From assembly GCA_030549495.1 (NCBI GenBank), contig JAUIRK010001026.1:598461-662460 (forward strand): a stretch of 64,000 bases of DNA, in the 5' to 3' direction. Within the stretch, counting starts at the first letter, position 1, and each line of letters opens with the position of its first letter. The stretch comes from Nectonema munidae. Taxonomy: Eukaryota > Nematomorpha > Nectonematoida > Nectonematidae. A program made the position numbers and the translations under genes. Positions 1 to 12,200 of the stretch are shown here, one piece after another. The notes below the pieces were generated by a model, which worked only from the letters and a program-made list of their open reading frames with translations, was not told where the DNA came from and ran no database searches.

Positions 1-2802
1 TGTTTTGTTTATGATAGAGAAACAAGATGGATCACATTTAAAGATCAACTTAAGAAAAATGTGGATGAATTATTTAAAAAAAAAGTCGTGATAAAAAAAT
101 TCATTGGGAATCGTTTGCAAGTTTATTTGGACAGAAGTTTCCGTATGGACGCAGATTTACTACATAAAGAATGGAACAAGGACTACAATGGAACTCTGGG
201 AGCTCAGGAGCTTAAACAGTTGGTTCTTTACAAAGTGCACGGTTCTCAAAAAAGTTTCTTCAACACATACTTTAACATTTCAGATGTTATTTATTCTTAT
301 AATCTAATATATTAATTTAGCCAAAGACGCTATCTTTCTGCCAAAGCTTTCACTGATGTGTTGCCTATCTTTCCACCATTTTGTGATTTTGAGTAGACTC
401 TTTGATATCTCTCCTGCTTTTCTCATGTGATTTTAGAATAAAATCAGCAATTCATTTCACCGTTTTAGACTTGTTTTCATTGAACATTTTATTTTTCGAT
501 TTATTCAAACAAGTATTCTCAAACTTAACTTTTGTTGAAAAATATTTTTATTTTTCATTAAATACAAAAATGAATTGTGACATCGATAAATATTCAAGCA
601 CTTTTTGAATAAAATCTTTGACTTTATCTTTTTTTTAAAAAGTTAGTAAAAACATAATCTATAAGGGCGCTTTATCTTCAAGTTGATTTCTTATTCTCGA
701 TTTGAAATAATTCTTTAAAAAAAAAATACTGAAAAGACAGGGGTCTTTATTCTTAAAAATCATTTCTGAAACTTCTATACATTTTTACTTTCTTTAATAA
801 TTATTTTTATTGTACCCATAGTATCAGTTGATTTGAATTTAATGAAGTTTTATCTATTTGAGAGCACTTTTATAATCGTCTACAATATGTGCTATGTGTT
901 TAGCCAAGATTTTTAATTACATATGAACAACATTAAGTGATTTCAATAGTAAACACTGGTATTGATCTTATTAATAAACACACATAAATCAACTTACAAA
1001 TGTCTCCTTAGGGGAAATTTAGTGTAACACCCAAAATACATTTTGTTGAAAGAGTTGGTAAAGAAGGACATCTTCTTCAGTCGTCCTTTACTTTTCATTG
1101 CTTTGGGTGCTACGAATTCTTCAAGTCTTCCCAAGGAGATTTCCTTCAGCACATGTCTGTTGACTGAGAAGAAGCATTGACAAAAATTACAGCCTTTCAA
1201 AAATAGTTTTTTATATGTGTTTCTTTGAAAGTTCTCTAATTTTTTATATAGTATTTTTTTTTTCAGCTAGTTCAAAAGTTTTAAAGTTTTTTTCATTTGT
1301 AGCTGAGTTGGTAGTGTCTAACTTGGGAAATTTGAAGATGCGATTCGTTCGAGCTCGTATAATCGATCTTGTGGCGAGTTGATATTGAGGTGAGTTGTGT
1401 ATAAATTATTCTTTCTATGAAAGAGTCAGTAGTAAAAAAAAAAAGTAAATACATTTCTTGAAATTAGGCGCATTATTATAGCTGCTAGTTCAACTAAAAA
1501 ATTTCGCCATGCATTTGAACAAAATTTAAAACGAATATTAAAAATGGTTTGGTGATACTTACACCTGCATAGAATGAAATATTACAAAAACTTTTTTACA
1601 AAATAATTACTTTTTACCTAGCACTAAATAAGAAAAATCTAAATCAATTGGATCAGTGCCCGCGCTAAAGCTAAATTTCAAGGGGGGCTGAAATGGGGCA
1701 AAGAAACACATTTGCAAAAAATTTATTTCCTATATTACTTTATATCCTATATCACTTTGCTGAAAAGCATGAATTACTTCTGTATAAAAACCTATAGAAA
1801 TCTCATATTATACATACACATACACCAGCATTTATATAAGATTATTGTGTAGAATTTTTGCTTATTTATTTTTCCTTTAACACTAAAACGACGGAGGGGG
1901 TTTTTTTGCCCCTTTTTTTTGGTTTTATAAAAAATTTCTTTCTTTTCACCTTTTTTGTGGGGTTTTTTTTTTTTTTAAAAAATTTTTAAAAAAAGAAAAA
2001 TTTTAAAGGAAAAAAATTTTTTAAAAAAATTTAATTTTACGGGGGGGGGGGGGAAAAGTGCATGGGGCAAAACCAAAAATTTTGGGGCGGGGGGCAAAGA
2101 TTAATACAGGGGGGGGGGGCACGTGCCCCAAAATTATATAGGTAGCGCGGGCACTGAGTTGGATCTTTCTTTATCTTTTTTGATTCCTAACTTGTTTGGC
2201 GAAGAAGATAAAATTGTTCAAGACAACATTATAAAAGAGTTGAATCCAAAAGTAAACAGTTTGTGTTTTATTTTTGTTGAAAAAAAATCAATAAAACTCG
2301 TTATTACTTGAGTCTCCAAATAAAGAAAAATGTAATCGATTGAAATCAAGCCTCAATTCTAAAAAGTTACCGTAGTTTAAGAGATCTAAAGTCAAAGTTG
2401 CTTTGTTTCAACATCACATATGTTGATAAAAGTTGACTATTGAACAGATCAAGGATATTCTTAGTAGTCCAAATAACATTACCAAAGACCATATCTTAAA
2501 TATCTCTAAATTTTCATGCAGAAGTGCGCTATACAAACAAGTATATATATTTTTCTAAATACTTAGCACATAATTTTCAACTCCTTCACAGGCATATAAA
2601 AATCTGTTACAGGTGTGCCAAATTCAAACACTTTGTTGCTAAAAGCCCTCAGACTTCGTCTCCCAAGTGTAAGTACTGTGGTCTTTCTCCTCTCTCTCTA
2701 ACATTTGTAGAAATAAAGATAAAAAAGATTTGTTATGTTTGTGCTTCCTCCAACTTGGATCATAATCATGTTTTTCTCTCTCAGGGTTTTAATTCATTTT
2801 GA
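1..2802 (+). CDS. Putative 3' end of an unidentified zinc-binding protein gene (partial, 3 exons)
   Basis: I do not recognise this gene. Three plus-strand segments join in phase: 1-234 (open from the window edge), 1012-1154 (acceptor CCTTAG, donor GTCTGT) and 2592-2802 (acceptor CTTCACAG, stop TGA). Together they give 195 residues, so the 5' part lies outside the window. The first segment is basic and helical-looking. The join of the second and third reads FHCFGCYEFF then FLQHMHIKICYRC, a C2H2-like cysteine/histidine pattern. CKYC and CYVC follow, so the C-terminus has several paired cysteines, suggesting zinc binding. Weak points are the poor donor sites (GTGCAC, GTCTGT) and the absence of a family match I can name. 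The minus strand of 1012-1154 is also open and could instead be the coding strand. The second intron carries a SINE-like copy and a hAT MITE. Confidence 0.42.
1295..1400 (+). repeat. tRNA-derived SINE-like fragment
   Basis: An A-box-like TAGCTGAGTTGG (1300-1311) is followed 36 bases later by a B-box-like GTTCGAGCTC (1347-1356), the internal RNA polymerase III promoter layout of a tRNA. The rest does not fold into a clean tRNA cloverleaf, so a tRNA-derived SINE is more likely than a tRNA gene. It is unrelated to the six-copy SINE family elsewhere in the window. Confidence 0.4.
1654..2156. mobile_element. hAT-type MITE with 8-bp target duplication
   Basis: The ends are inverted copies of CAGTGCCCGCGCTA. 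They are flanked by AATTGGAT (1646-1653) and AGTTGGAT (2157-2164), an 8-bp duplication with one mismatch, as hAT elements make. The inside is non-coding with long G and T runs, including G-runs around 2041 and 2110, and has no transposase. It sits in the second intron of the putative left-edge gene. Confidence 0.72.
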
Positions 2803-3037
2803 ATCCTATACTCATTGCAGGGTCGCATGTACTCAAATTTTAGGGGAGGCGGGGTGCGAACTTTTTTTTATAATTTTCAAAATTTAGTATAAAAGAATTT
2901 TTGGCCAATGAACACACCGCCATTATTACCCGACCTTATACTTGCACGGTAACCTCTCAATCCCACGACAACTGCACAGATTTTATGAAGTCAAGTTACC
3001 TTGTTTGTAATTCTGATTGCATCAACCTTCTAGCTCA

Positions 3038-3900
3038 GTGGTTTTCAAACTGGAGTGCGCGTGCCGCGAAGAAGTTCCATGGGGTTCGAGAAGGGGTCTC
3101 TGAGTGAATCGTTTTTTCGTAACTTATTTCTCCCATATTCGGCCATTTGCCATTTTTGCCAATAAATCAATAAATAAGTCAGTCTTTGAATTGAGTACTA
3201 CTTTTTTCTTTTATTGCTTTTCAGGCCTAATTTGTAAATGTGCATTTTTCTTAATGGGTAGAAAAGATGAAATATGACGACTCACACTTGAAATTTGCGT
3301 TTTATTGCATTAACATCTCGTGGGAAGAGGAACTTAAGTGTCCTTTGTGTTAGCATCCACTTTTTTAAAGCACGTCAAGTGAAGTTTGCGCTGGTAGTGA
3401 AGCTATAGTCTACAACATAGCAGAACAGTTGATATTACTTTGCTGCAAAGATATATTGAATGTTCTAAGTTCTGAAGTTGTAAAGATACCGTTAGAAGGC
3501 TAATTGGGGAAATGTCTGATGACATGTCAGACGTGGTTTTATTGATTCGGAATTTATTCGATTAGTTTGATATTATTTAGAATTGGATTATAATCTGGAC
3601 TCAGAAGACTTTTTAATTCAAGAACAGTTTATTGATTTGGTTGATGATTGAGGAGGTGGAAAACATTTTCTTCTGAAATATCTCATTGCGATTTTTGGAT
3701 TGAAATGGCAGTCCTATGCTTGCAAAGATTGTTCTGATTCGATTTGCCACAACATGAGTGTGAGAAATCTTTTTTCATGCTGCTTGCCATTGAAACCAAA
3801 TCCCGAAACAGATTGGAAGCTTTCATTTTTGGTCAAATAATATTATTTTTTCAAATGTTGAGTAAATTTAACATTTAGTGAATAAGAAACAGTGTTGCTC
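3038..3900 (+). mobile_element. Internally deleted hAT transposon relic
   Basis: The left end starts CAGTGGTTTTCAAACTGG, a typical hAT terminal repeat. Near 3735-3835 one frame reads QHECEKSFFMLLAIETKSRN followed by RLEA. This matches the C-terminal hAT dimerisation region of ZBED5/EPM2AIP1-like transposases, where a CE-FS motif precedes an IKTK-RNRL motif. Upstream pieces around 3590-3700 also look like transposase but are broken by stops and shifts. The zinc finger and catalytic core are absent. The right end was not located, so the 3' boundary is approximate. Confidence 0.5.
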
Positions 3901-4628
3901 ATGATTTGTTTATTTTTTGTAGTATATGTAATTATCACTGAGTTATTATATATATCATATGTTATGCATACTTATTTTTTGTCTGTAATTATATATCAGT
4001 ATTGCTTTTGTGACGTATTTAACTATATGGCAAGTTTTCAGAAAATGCATGCCATATACCAGTAGTGTTTTAGTGACGTTTATGCCATTTCTATAAGTAT
4101 ATAAATACGTGTTTTACACTCGGATTTTATATAGTGTGTGTTTTTTGAATAGTATTTTTTTTTTTAATTATTTGTTAGCAAATTATACATCAAAAGAGTA
4201 CAAAAACACTAAAATGAAAATTTTTAGAAATTTGAAGCAAACTAATACTTAAAATTTTTTATGATGTCTAATCAACTATTTTAGGTATTCATAAGTTTAA
4301 AGCTCTCCTTATTACACGGAGTTTTAAATAAGATTACTCTATACTTTATTTTAGATTAATTCCTCTCCCAGTTTTTTACTTATAAAAAACACTAAAATAA
4401 AGATTTTTTTATAAATTTATAGCAAACTAATAACTTGAATTTATTCAAATTTTGATAAAACACTTTTTTGTAAAGTGAAATTTCTTTATTTTTTACTTTT
4501 TGTAAATTTTCATTTGCAGAAGTTTAATTCAAATGAACAAAGAAGAAATTAAACGCAAATAAAATTAACTTTAATTTAAACATACTAATATAATCGTTAT
4601 TTTTCGCTGAAAAAACTAAACGTGACGA

Positions 4629-6525
4629 TTGTTAAAACAAAGAACTCTCCAAATAACTTTAAATCAAAGTTTTCTATTTTTATTTTTACACATGGCTTCT
4701 AAAAAAAAGTTGATAAAGAATGTCGTATCTTTAATAAAAGTTGGAAATAAGAAATTCAATATTCGTCATCACTACGAAACGAAGCATCTTTCAACACACT
4801 CAAAACTTCGTGGAAAACAGCGTTCTGAAAAAATTGAGTCTTTGAAACTAATTTGAAGCCTCAAAGAAGTTTCTTTACAAAAAAGTTTGTTGAAAACGAA
4901 TCTATCATCACTCGAGTAAGTTATGCAATAGTGAATAAGTTAGCAGAGCGTGGAAAACCATTTACTTATGAAATAACTTCATAACAGAGTGTATAATGGA
5001 AGCAGCAAATGACTTGTTCCCTGAAAAAGCAACTTTGTTTGCAAATATCATCAGGTTCAGTTGTGCGAAGAACAGAAGAATTTGCAGAAAACATACACTT
5101 TCAATTACACGAGAAAGCTAAAAACTTTTTGTGGTATTCAATTGCAATTGATGAGTCTATTGATCTCTCTAGCACGTCTCAGCTTCTTATATATGTTCGT
5201 GGTGTCAATCGCAACTTTCAAATAATTGAAGAATTGGCATCGTGTGTACAACAGCTGGAGATGTTTTCATTGAAGTAGGAAATTTTTGCAACGCTATGAT
5301 CTTCAATGGGATCGGTTTCGGTGCGTCACGGTTGATGGTTGCCTAAATATGGCAGGGATAAGAAAAGGCTTGGATTCAGACTAAATTGGAAATCTTGATT
5401 GTCCAACAGCTCTTTTCATACACTGCATTATACACCAGCAAGCACTCTGTTCAAAACAATTGGATATATCTTGTGTGCTTAATCCAATCACAAGTGTCGT
5501 CAACTATATCAGAAGTCACGCCCACATTCATCGACAGTTTCAGGCTTTTCTTGAGGAACTTAATTCTGATTTTTATGATTTGTCTTACTACACAGCAGTA
5601 AGATGGCTAAACTCCTATCTCGTTTTCATAAACTTCGAAAAGAAATCATAAATTTCTTAACTGAAAAAAACAAATGGAATACACAATTTCCAGATTCTTC
5701 ATGGTTATCAAAATTGACATTTTTGGTTGACATCACAAATCACATGAATGATTTAAATTTAAAGTTGCAGAAACAAAATAACCTCATCTGTTCTTTATAC
5801 AAAGTTATTACAGCATTTCAAAGAAATTGCCATTGTTTAAAACACAATCTGAAAAGGGAACTTCTCTCATTTTCAGATTTTTCAAGAGTTTTGCGGAACA
5901 CGTTGATCCCGAGTTTCACAAAAACATTCTTTATAGCTTACATACAAATTTTTCCCAGCTCTTTGCTCATCTTGACAAAATAAAAAATGACATTTTTCTG
6001 TTTGAAAACCCCTTTGACTTCGACGATGACAACATGCCAGCAGTACAACTTGAGCAAATCGATTTACAGGCTTCTACTTTGTTGAAAGAGAAGCATAGAG
6101 AAGATCTTAAATGTTACCAATCTTTACCTGATGATGAGTTTTTGAGTCAGGTATGGCTTTAGTTTTTGGAACAACGTACAAATGTGAGCAAACTTTTTCA
6201 AAAATGAGTCAAAGCATCGAACAAGGTTAACTGACGACCACTTGAAGGCAATTCTTATGATTGGATGTAGCAATTTTAAAGCTGACATTAACAGTATTTT
6301 GAAAGGCCAAACACCAGTTTCATAAATCTCATTAACTTTATTCTTTTTTTTATACATATTTTTTTTGTTTTTACGCATCTATAAATAAACCGCATACCTG
6401 TCTATGTTTTTTGTAGGCCTTTAGTTTGATCTGAATCAAAAAAGTATTTATCCGGCCCGCGATTAACATTGCGTTAGGTCTATGTGGTCTTTTTTGAAAA
6501 AAAAATTTGGCGACCCTGTAATGTT
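4629..6525 (+). pseudogene. Degenerate hAT transposase (GTF2IRD2/ZBED5-like)
   Basis: A decayed autonomous hAT DNA transposon. Colinear pieces match the transposase type co-opted as vertebrate GTF2IRD2 and ZBED5. FNIRHHYETKH follows the BED-finger region near 4757. IAIDESIDLSSTSQLLIYVR (about 5140-5200) holds the first catalytic aspartate. RSHAHIHRQF then an RWLN motif comes near 5510-5610, and FENPFDFDD near 6000. FGTTYKCEQTFSKM near 6160 precedes LTDDHL near 6225, which is the hAT C-terminal dimerisation block. The frame changes several times and stops interrupt it, so no product is expected. The right end is probably GGCGACCCTG near 6511-6521. CAGGGTCGC near 2818 is a possible left end, but the flanks do not form a convincing duplication. 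Confidence 0.8.
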
Positions 6526-6699
6526 TCAGATCATTTTGAAATAATACTTGTGTCGGTTGAATTTGAATTACCAGAATAAATTTTGATTTTTATTGGGTTC
6601 TTTGAGATCCTTTTTCAATGATCCAAATCAGTTTTTCTCTTATTTGATAGATATTTTGAGCAAGGAAATTACCAAATGAACAACTGTGAAAAAAAGTAA

Positions 6700-7335
6700 A
6701 AATAAACCTTCAAATACCTGGATGACTCAGGACTTACTCATGATGATTGAGACAAGGAATGCATTATACGGTAAATATGTGAAGACTAATAAATCTAATC
6801 TATCTATCCGCAACAAGTTTACACTTTATAGAAATAAAGTAAAAACTCTGGTCAAAGTTTGCTAGAATAACTATTGTGATAAATATTTTAGCTCGAAACA
6901 AAATTTGGAATAAGTTGAATCGTTTGATAAAGTCTGATGTTCCTACTCTAATAATGTTTTGGAAAGTGAAACGGTTTTCTGATAAAGGACGAATAACTTC
7001 TCACATCTTCCTCCAACGTTTTACCATTGTTAACTAATTTTTTTCTTCCCGCAGACGCATCATCCCCAAAAAATCATGTTTAGAATAACATAAAGAGATA
7101 TAATAGCCCAGCGTGAGTGTCTGTAGAATGTTCGAGATTAGAAAAGATACAACTATTCTAATGTTAAAACCCTACAACTCAAAACATATAGCGTTAAAAC
7201 TTTTAAGCCATAAAGCTTTACCTAAAAATAAAATGAATATTAACCCCTCTGCTTCTGCGATTTTATGTTTTTGCAATCCATTTCAACGTAACTTACCAAC
7301 TTGTGGTGTGGAGAATTGAATGATGATGATATTTT
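6700..7335 (+). pseudogene. Non-LTR retrotransposon (LINE) relic
   Basis: From 6719 one frame reads WMTQDLLMMIETRNALYGKY and continues to YRNKVKTL. This is the basic linker between the endonuclease and reverse transcriptase of Jockey/CR1-like LINEs. The same linker appears in the better LINE copy at 20390. Further pieces follow in shifted frames to about 7010. A short ATG-type repeat near 7320 may be the 3' tail. No catalytic domain is left. Confidence 0.45.
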
Positions 7336-7801
7336 TGATGAAAATCAATCAAAGTTGTGAAAAAAGTGATTTAAAATAGGTACCTCATCTAAAGATTGAA
7401 TTTTTATATGTAAGATATTTAAAATAATTTTATCACATATTCATTTCAATTCTGATCTTTATTTTGTTTGGAAATCAATAAGTCAAAAAGCGATTTTCCT
7501 CAATTTTTTTCGAGTTTTGCTAATAAATTCTTTTTTTCAATTCCTTAGTTCATTCCTGTTTGATTTCTCCTAATGCAGATGAAGATGTCATCAATTTTTT
7601 TTTGACTTTTCAAGGTATCCAACATCTTTGTAGAAGTTTTGAGTTTATTGAATATATATATAGGAATATTAGCGTTATGGAGTATTAACGTGAGTGCATT
7701 TTTTGCAACCCTATCTTACTTTGCCATTAAGTTCTGAAACTTCTTATTTTCATTTTGAGAAAACTATTCTTAATTGGTTATTGATACTAATTTAAATCAT
7801 A

Positions 7802-7920
7802 ACTAGTTTTTACTATCATGATTCCAAAAAAGTAGTTATATTCACTAACTGAGTTAATGACTCTAACTAACTGTAGTTGTAAATATAACTAAAGTGTATC
7901 AACTTAAATAGTAAAAACTT
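7802..7920. repeat. Palindromic foldback repeat
   Basis: The core TAGTTATATT is matched by inverted AATATAACTA about 50 bases on. Outer arms AGTTTTTACTAT and ATAGTAAAAACT enclose it. The whole segment can form one long hairpin, as in a small non-autonomous DNA element. No coding sequence or clear target duplication was seen. Confidence 0.4.
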
Positions 7921-8987
7921 TACGTATTGAATGAATATAGTTCAACTTACTATGCATGGAAGAATCCGTTTACCCACGCTGAATTGTTAATGAGAGATGG
8001 TCATTTGAATAAATTACATGTGTGAGTGCTAAAAGCCGTTTTCCTTAAATAATTATAATTAGTTGGTCGTTGATAGACAGGCAGCCTTTGAGCTTTTCCA
8101 AATATAAGATGGTTATACTTATAACTTGTTTTAAAGGGTAAATTCTTAATTTATTCGACATTTATACAAAAATATTGGGGAAATTAATAAATTTTAAAAA
8201 TTAATCTAAATTAATTAATATAATATAACTTAGGAACGTTATGAATGTTTGAAAAAAGATGCAGCTATTCAATCGAACACAAAAGTAAAATTTTCAGCCG
8301 TGTAACTAAAAGTATCGTGTAAAGCAACTTTTTACATTATATTTCTAAAGTGTATAATATAATTAGAACTTTTTGATGAAGCTTATATACTCACACAGCG
8401 CTTTGAGTCTCAAACTTATTCTTCTTGAAAGAGTTATTTCTTCATCGATAAAAACTCATTTTTCTTGGCCCATCATTCATCGGTAGATAATAATTTGAGA
8501 AAATTCAACTCACTCAAACTTTAACAAACTTTTGAAGGACTCACTTCATGATTATCCTTATAATATAAACAATTTTCTTTGTATATTTTATAACGTGGTT
8601 GTAACTTATTAAGTTCACCAGAAGTAAAAAATCATCCTATTTCTTGATCCTTCCTTTGCCCACCTTTAAAATATTCGTAAAGAGTTATAGAGAAAAGAAA
8701 TAAGATACAGCTTTTTAAAAAGTTTCTTGAATATTTCCTCAAGATCAACTGATACACAATTTCTATGAACAAAAATAGGGTCAATTGTGATAGATTAGGG
8801 CAAAAAACAGGCCCAGAGTAATTAGAGTTTGGCACACATGCTTCAATTGATGATACATATCCCTTTTCTTTTTCACTTTGGCGCTCTGGATATTTGTGAT
8901 CTTCTGAAGTAGTTTTCAAACGAAGTCAAATAAAATAAATCAGTAAAGGATGGTTAATCAGTTAAAAATACAAATGATAACAAAATA

Positions 8988-8993
8988 TTTATT
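8988..8993 (-). terminator. Candidate polyadenylation signal of the BICRA-like gene
   Basis: AATAAA on the minus strand, about 250 bases beyond the stop codon at 9242. The position suits a 3' UTR end, but such hexamers are common in A+T-rich DNA. Confidence 0.4.
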
Positions 8994-8994
8994 G

Positions 8995-9019
8995 TATATA
9001 TATATATATATATATATAT
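8995..9019. repeat. (TA)n microsatellite
   Basis: An uninterrupted run of TA units about 25 bases long, just beyond the likely 3' end of the BICRA-like gene. Confidence 0.9.
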
Positions 9020-9241
9020 GAGAAAGATTTTATATTTCATGAATTTTGGGTGTCAAAACGACACGCACACAGAAACGTAAATAATAATTTAAATTTAAGC
9101 AGTGAATGATATAAAATATTGCCTGAATGCTAAAAGTTATTCTTAAAATTTGACCTAAGACACTCAACTCTGCACTCTGTAGTATACTTGACAATGCTAT
9201 GGGTATCTGCGATCTTCATAAGCAGGCTTTTTGTTCCTGTG

Positions 9242-12200
9242 TCACACGAAATCAGACAAGTACTTTTCATCGCGGTGTGAAGTTAGTATTGACTTTACTG
9301 CTAACCGGGTATCTTCGTCGTCGTCTTCATTCTCCTTATTTGGGGAATCACGGAAAAAGAACTCATTTTTGGAATGCGGGGTTGGGCTCGCAATGAGGAA
9401 AGGAAACTGCGATTCCAATGAAGATGGAAGACTTACTGAAGAGCATTCCTCAACTTTCTCACAAGATATTATGGCGGGAGATGGTTGCTTGCGGGGATAA
9501 ATGCTTTCATACAATCTTGAATACGCATTGCAGCCCAGAATCTCTTTGATGTGGTTTGCTCCTAAATATAAGAAGATGGTTATTAAAGTTTAGTTCTTTG
9601 GAGTAGAGAGGTGATGCATCGTGTATAAATTAGTGTTCCTCAATCTTTGTCTTTCACGAGATTTCCGGGGAATTTAGGGAAAAATTATTAGTTCTCGGTT
9701 ATTTGGGTTTTTCCCAGCACTGGTTGTTTGACTACGAAAGAAAATCTAAGAGCGACGTATATTATAGCCTTGGTTACATTATTTTTATTTTAAAAAAAAA
9801 GTAACATATGAAAAATGAGAACAATGATTGATAACATACAAAAACATAGATATATCTCACACCTCATTATATTGTGCATAATTTCTTTATGCCAAAATTG
9901 ATAGTATATAGAGGATTCAAAAAAGCGCGCTTAAAATAAAAGAAAAGTTTTTTGAAAATTTGTCATTTTGTTAGTTTCCGCTTTGATTGCTTCTTCACCT
10001 CAAACTATTTCTAGATCATAAATAGCAATTCATAAAAAGTTAACAAAATTAACAAACCTTTGGTCGAAATTTTCTCTCTATCATTTCTCAATTCCTTACC
10101 TTCCTTTTCCAGCCATAATTTCTCAAGAAGGAGGTTATCTGAAGACACACTTGGCTTCTATATTAAAATAGAAGTAAACACAATTATAAAATCATAAAGG
10201 TAAAAAGGTGCAGTGTGTGTTTTCATCGAGGAGGCACACTTGTACCGAACGATGACGAAAGTGGGGTTGATGCGGGATCGAACCCAAGACCTTGACTTAT
10301 CCAAACCGACTTAATATTGATTACTGCTTAAATATTACATTGCATTCCAAAACATGATATTTATTTATTTTGATATAAACTTTTTGAAATGTTTGTTTTG
10401 AACATCAATTTCAAGATTTTATATTTTAGGAAGTATCCCAACGAAGGTAAAAATTTTTTTAGAGATAAAATATTTTGAGGAAGGAATTAAGATGACATCT
10501 TTTTAAAAGTTCTAAGTTTACCACTTACAAACAAACAATAAAAGATGAAAAAAAGTTCCTTTCAATACAGATTATAAGACAAAAGATTTGTTTACAATAA
10601 ATCATAACAAAAGTTATGTTCAAAAATTAAGCTAAAAAAGTTATGCTTAATTAGGAAAGAAGATATAAAGAAAATTGCATACACAAGCTTCTCTCCATAT
10701 GAATCTTTGATATTTGTGAAAGATGGACTTTTGACGAGAACGTAAATGCCTGGTAAATTTGACAAAATTGGGAGAGGCTAAGAATACAAATAAGGAGAAT
10801 TTAGGTTTTATAAAAGCAAATATCAAAAATAGGAAAGCCAAAGAATGAATTGGTTTGTCGCATAGAGCTTCCTTGAGCAGGGTTGTCGAGGCCTTTTGAG
10901 AAAGAGGCGGACGAAATAATATTAGGGGACTTCGACTTCATAAATAGTTATACTCATATATGTCAGGTTAAAAATAAATTCATAAACATTCTTTTTAGTG
11001 TGCAACATGGCAAACGCGACATAAAAAAATGTTTATTATTTTAGTCCAAGCCGCGTATTTTTTGCAACTCATAGAAAAAAAAGCTGAAAAATTCAACAAA
11101 ATTAATGAATGAACTTTATATTTTATGTTAAAATTAGTTTGCAAGAGAGCCAAACTCAGTTTATGTGTAGAAAGTCAGAGCTAAGCCTTAGAGGTATGGG
11201 TTTCGAGAACTAATCTTTAATTTTTATTTATGAATCAATTTTCAAAAAACCTAAAGCAAATGGTTTTTAATAGAAATCCTCTACTTTAGATTAGATATCG
11301 TCGGGTTAATCTGATGGTTAGCCGGTTTAAGAAAGGCAAAATAATAATAATAATAATCAAGCAAAAGACAACTCTTACTTTCGGAAGATGGCGAAGACTC
11401 TTCGTAAAAGCTTTCATTACGGTAGTAAATGTGATATGGTGTGAGTTTGTTAAATGCATCTTGCAAACCGTGAAAAAGCGTTGAACAGTGGCGATAGTTA
11501 GAAAAGACACTGGCACATTCCATCTTTACCTGACTTTGAATTCTACCAATAAAATTTTGACAAGGAATATAATTGACATGTGTTTGTTGTGATAAATATT
11601 ATTTAAACTACTTCAAACTGCAATTAGATAGGCGGAATAAGCTGAAAACCCACAAATAGGTCAGGTCAGTTTCATTGTTGAAAAACGAAATTAGTATTGC
11701 TGATGTCGTTTTTAATGTATACTGTATATCAGAGATCAGGCAAGACCTCCGGGGAGACAACTTGTCAGATTAAAATTTATTTTTTTTTACATTCACAAAT
11801 TCATTTTAAAATTGAACAATGAAATCTGTAAACAAGTAATCATCTAACCCAGCGTTCTTTAACCTTTTTTACATGAAGGCTCAAAGTTTTAAAAATGATA
11901 TTTAAAGGTAAAACGATACAATATATTAAAATAGAAGTAGAATACCTGAATTTTCGGTAATTTATGTCAAAATATATTCAAATAAAAGTATCTTAGTGAG
12001 ATATTTGTTGTTGTTTACACTCAATTCAAAAACTTTTAACTTTTGAAGTTAGATGAAAAGTAATGGGTGCCAAATCATTTTTCCCAGAGCCCAAAATCGC
12101 CCTTGGGGTGAAGAAGCGTGTGGGATCTAACCAACTAAAAAGGTGCTATTTTCGAAAGAGTGTTTTTTAACACCTCTGAACAGTAGTACCTTATGGTGGA

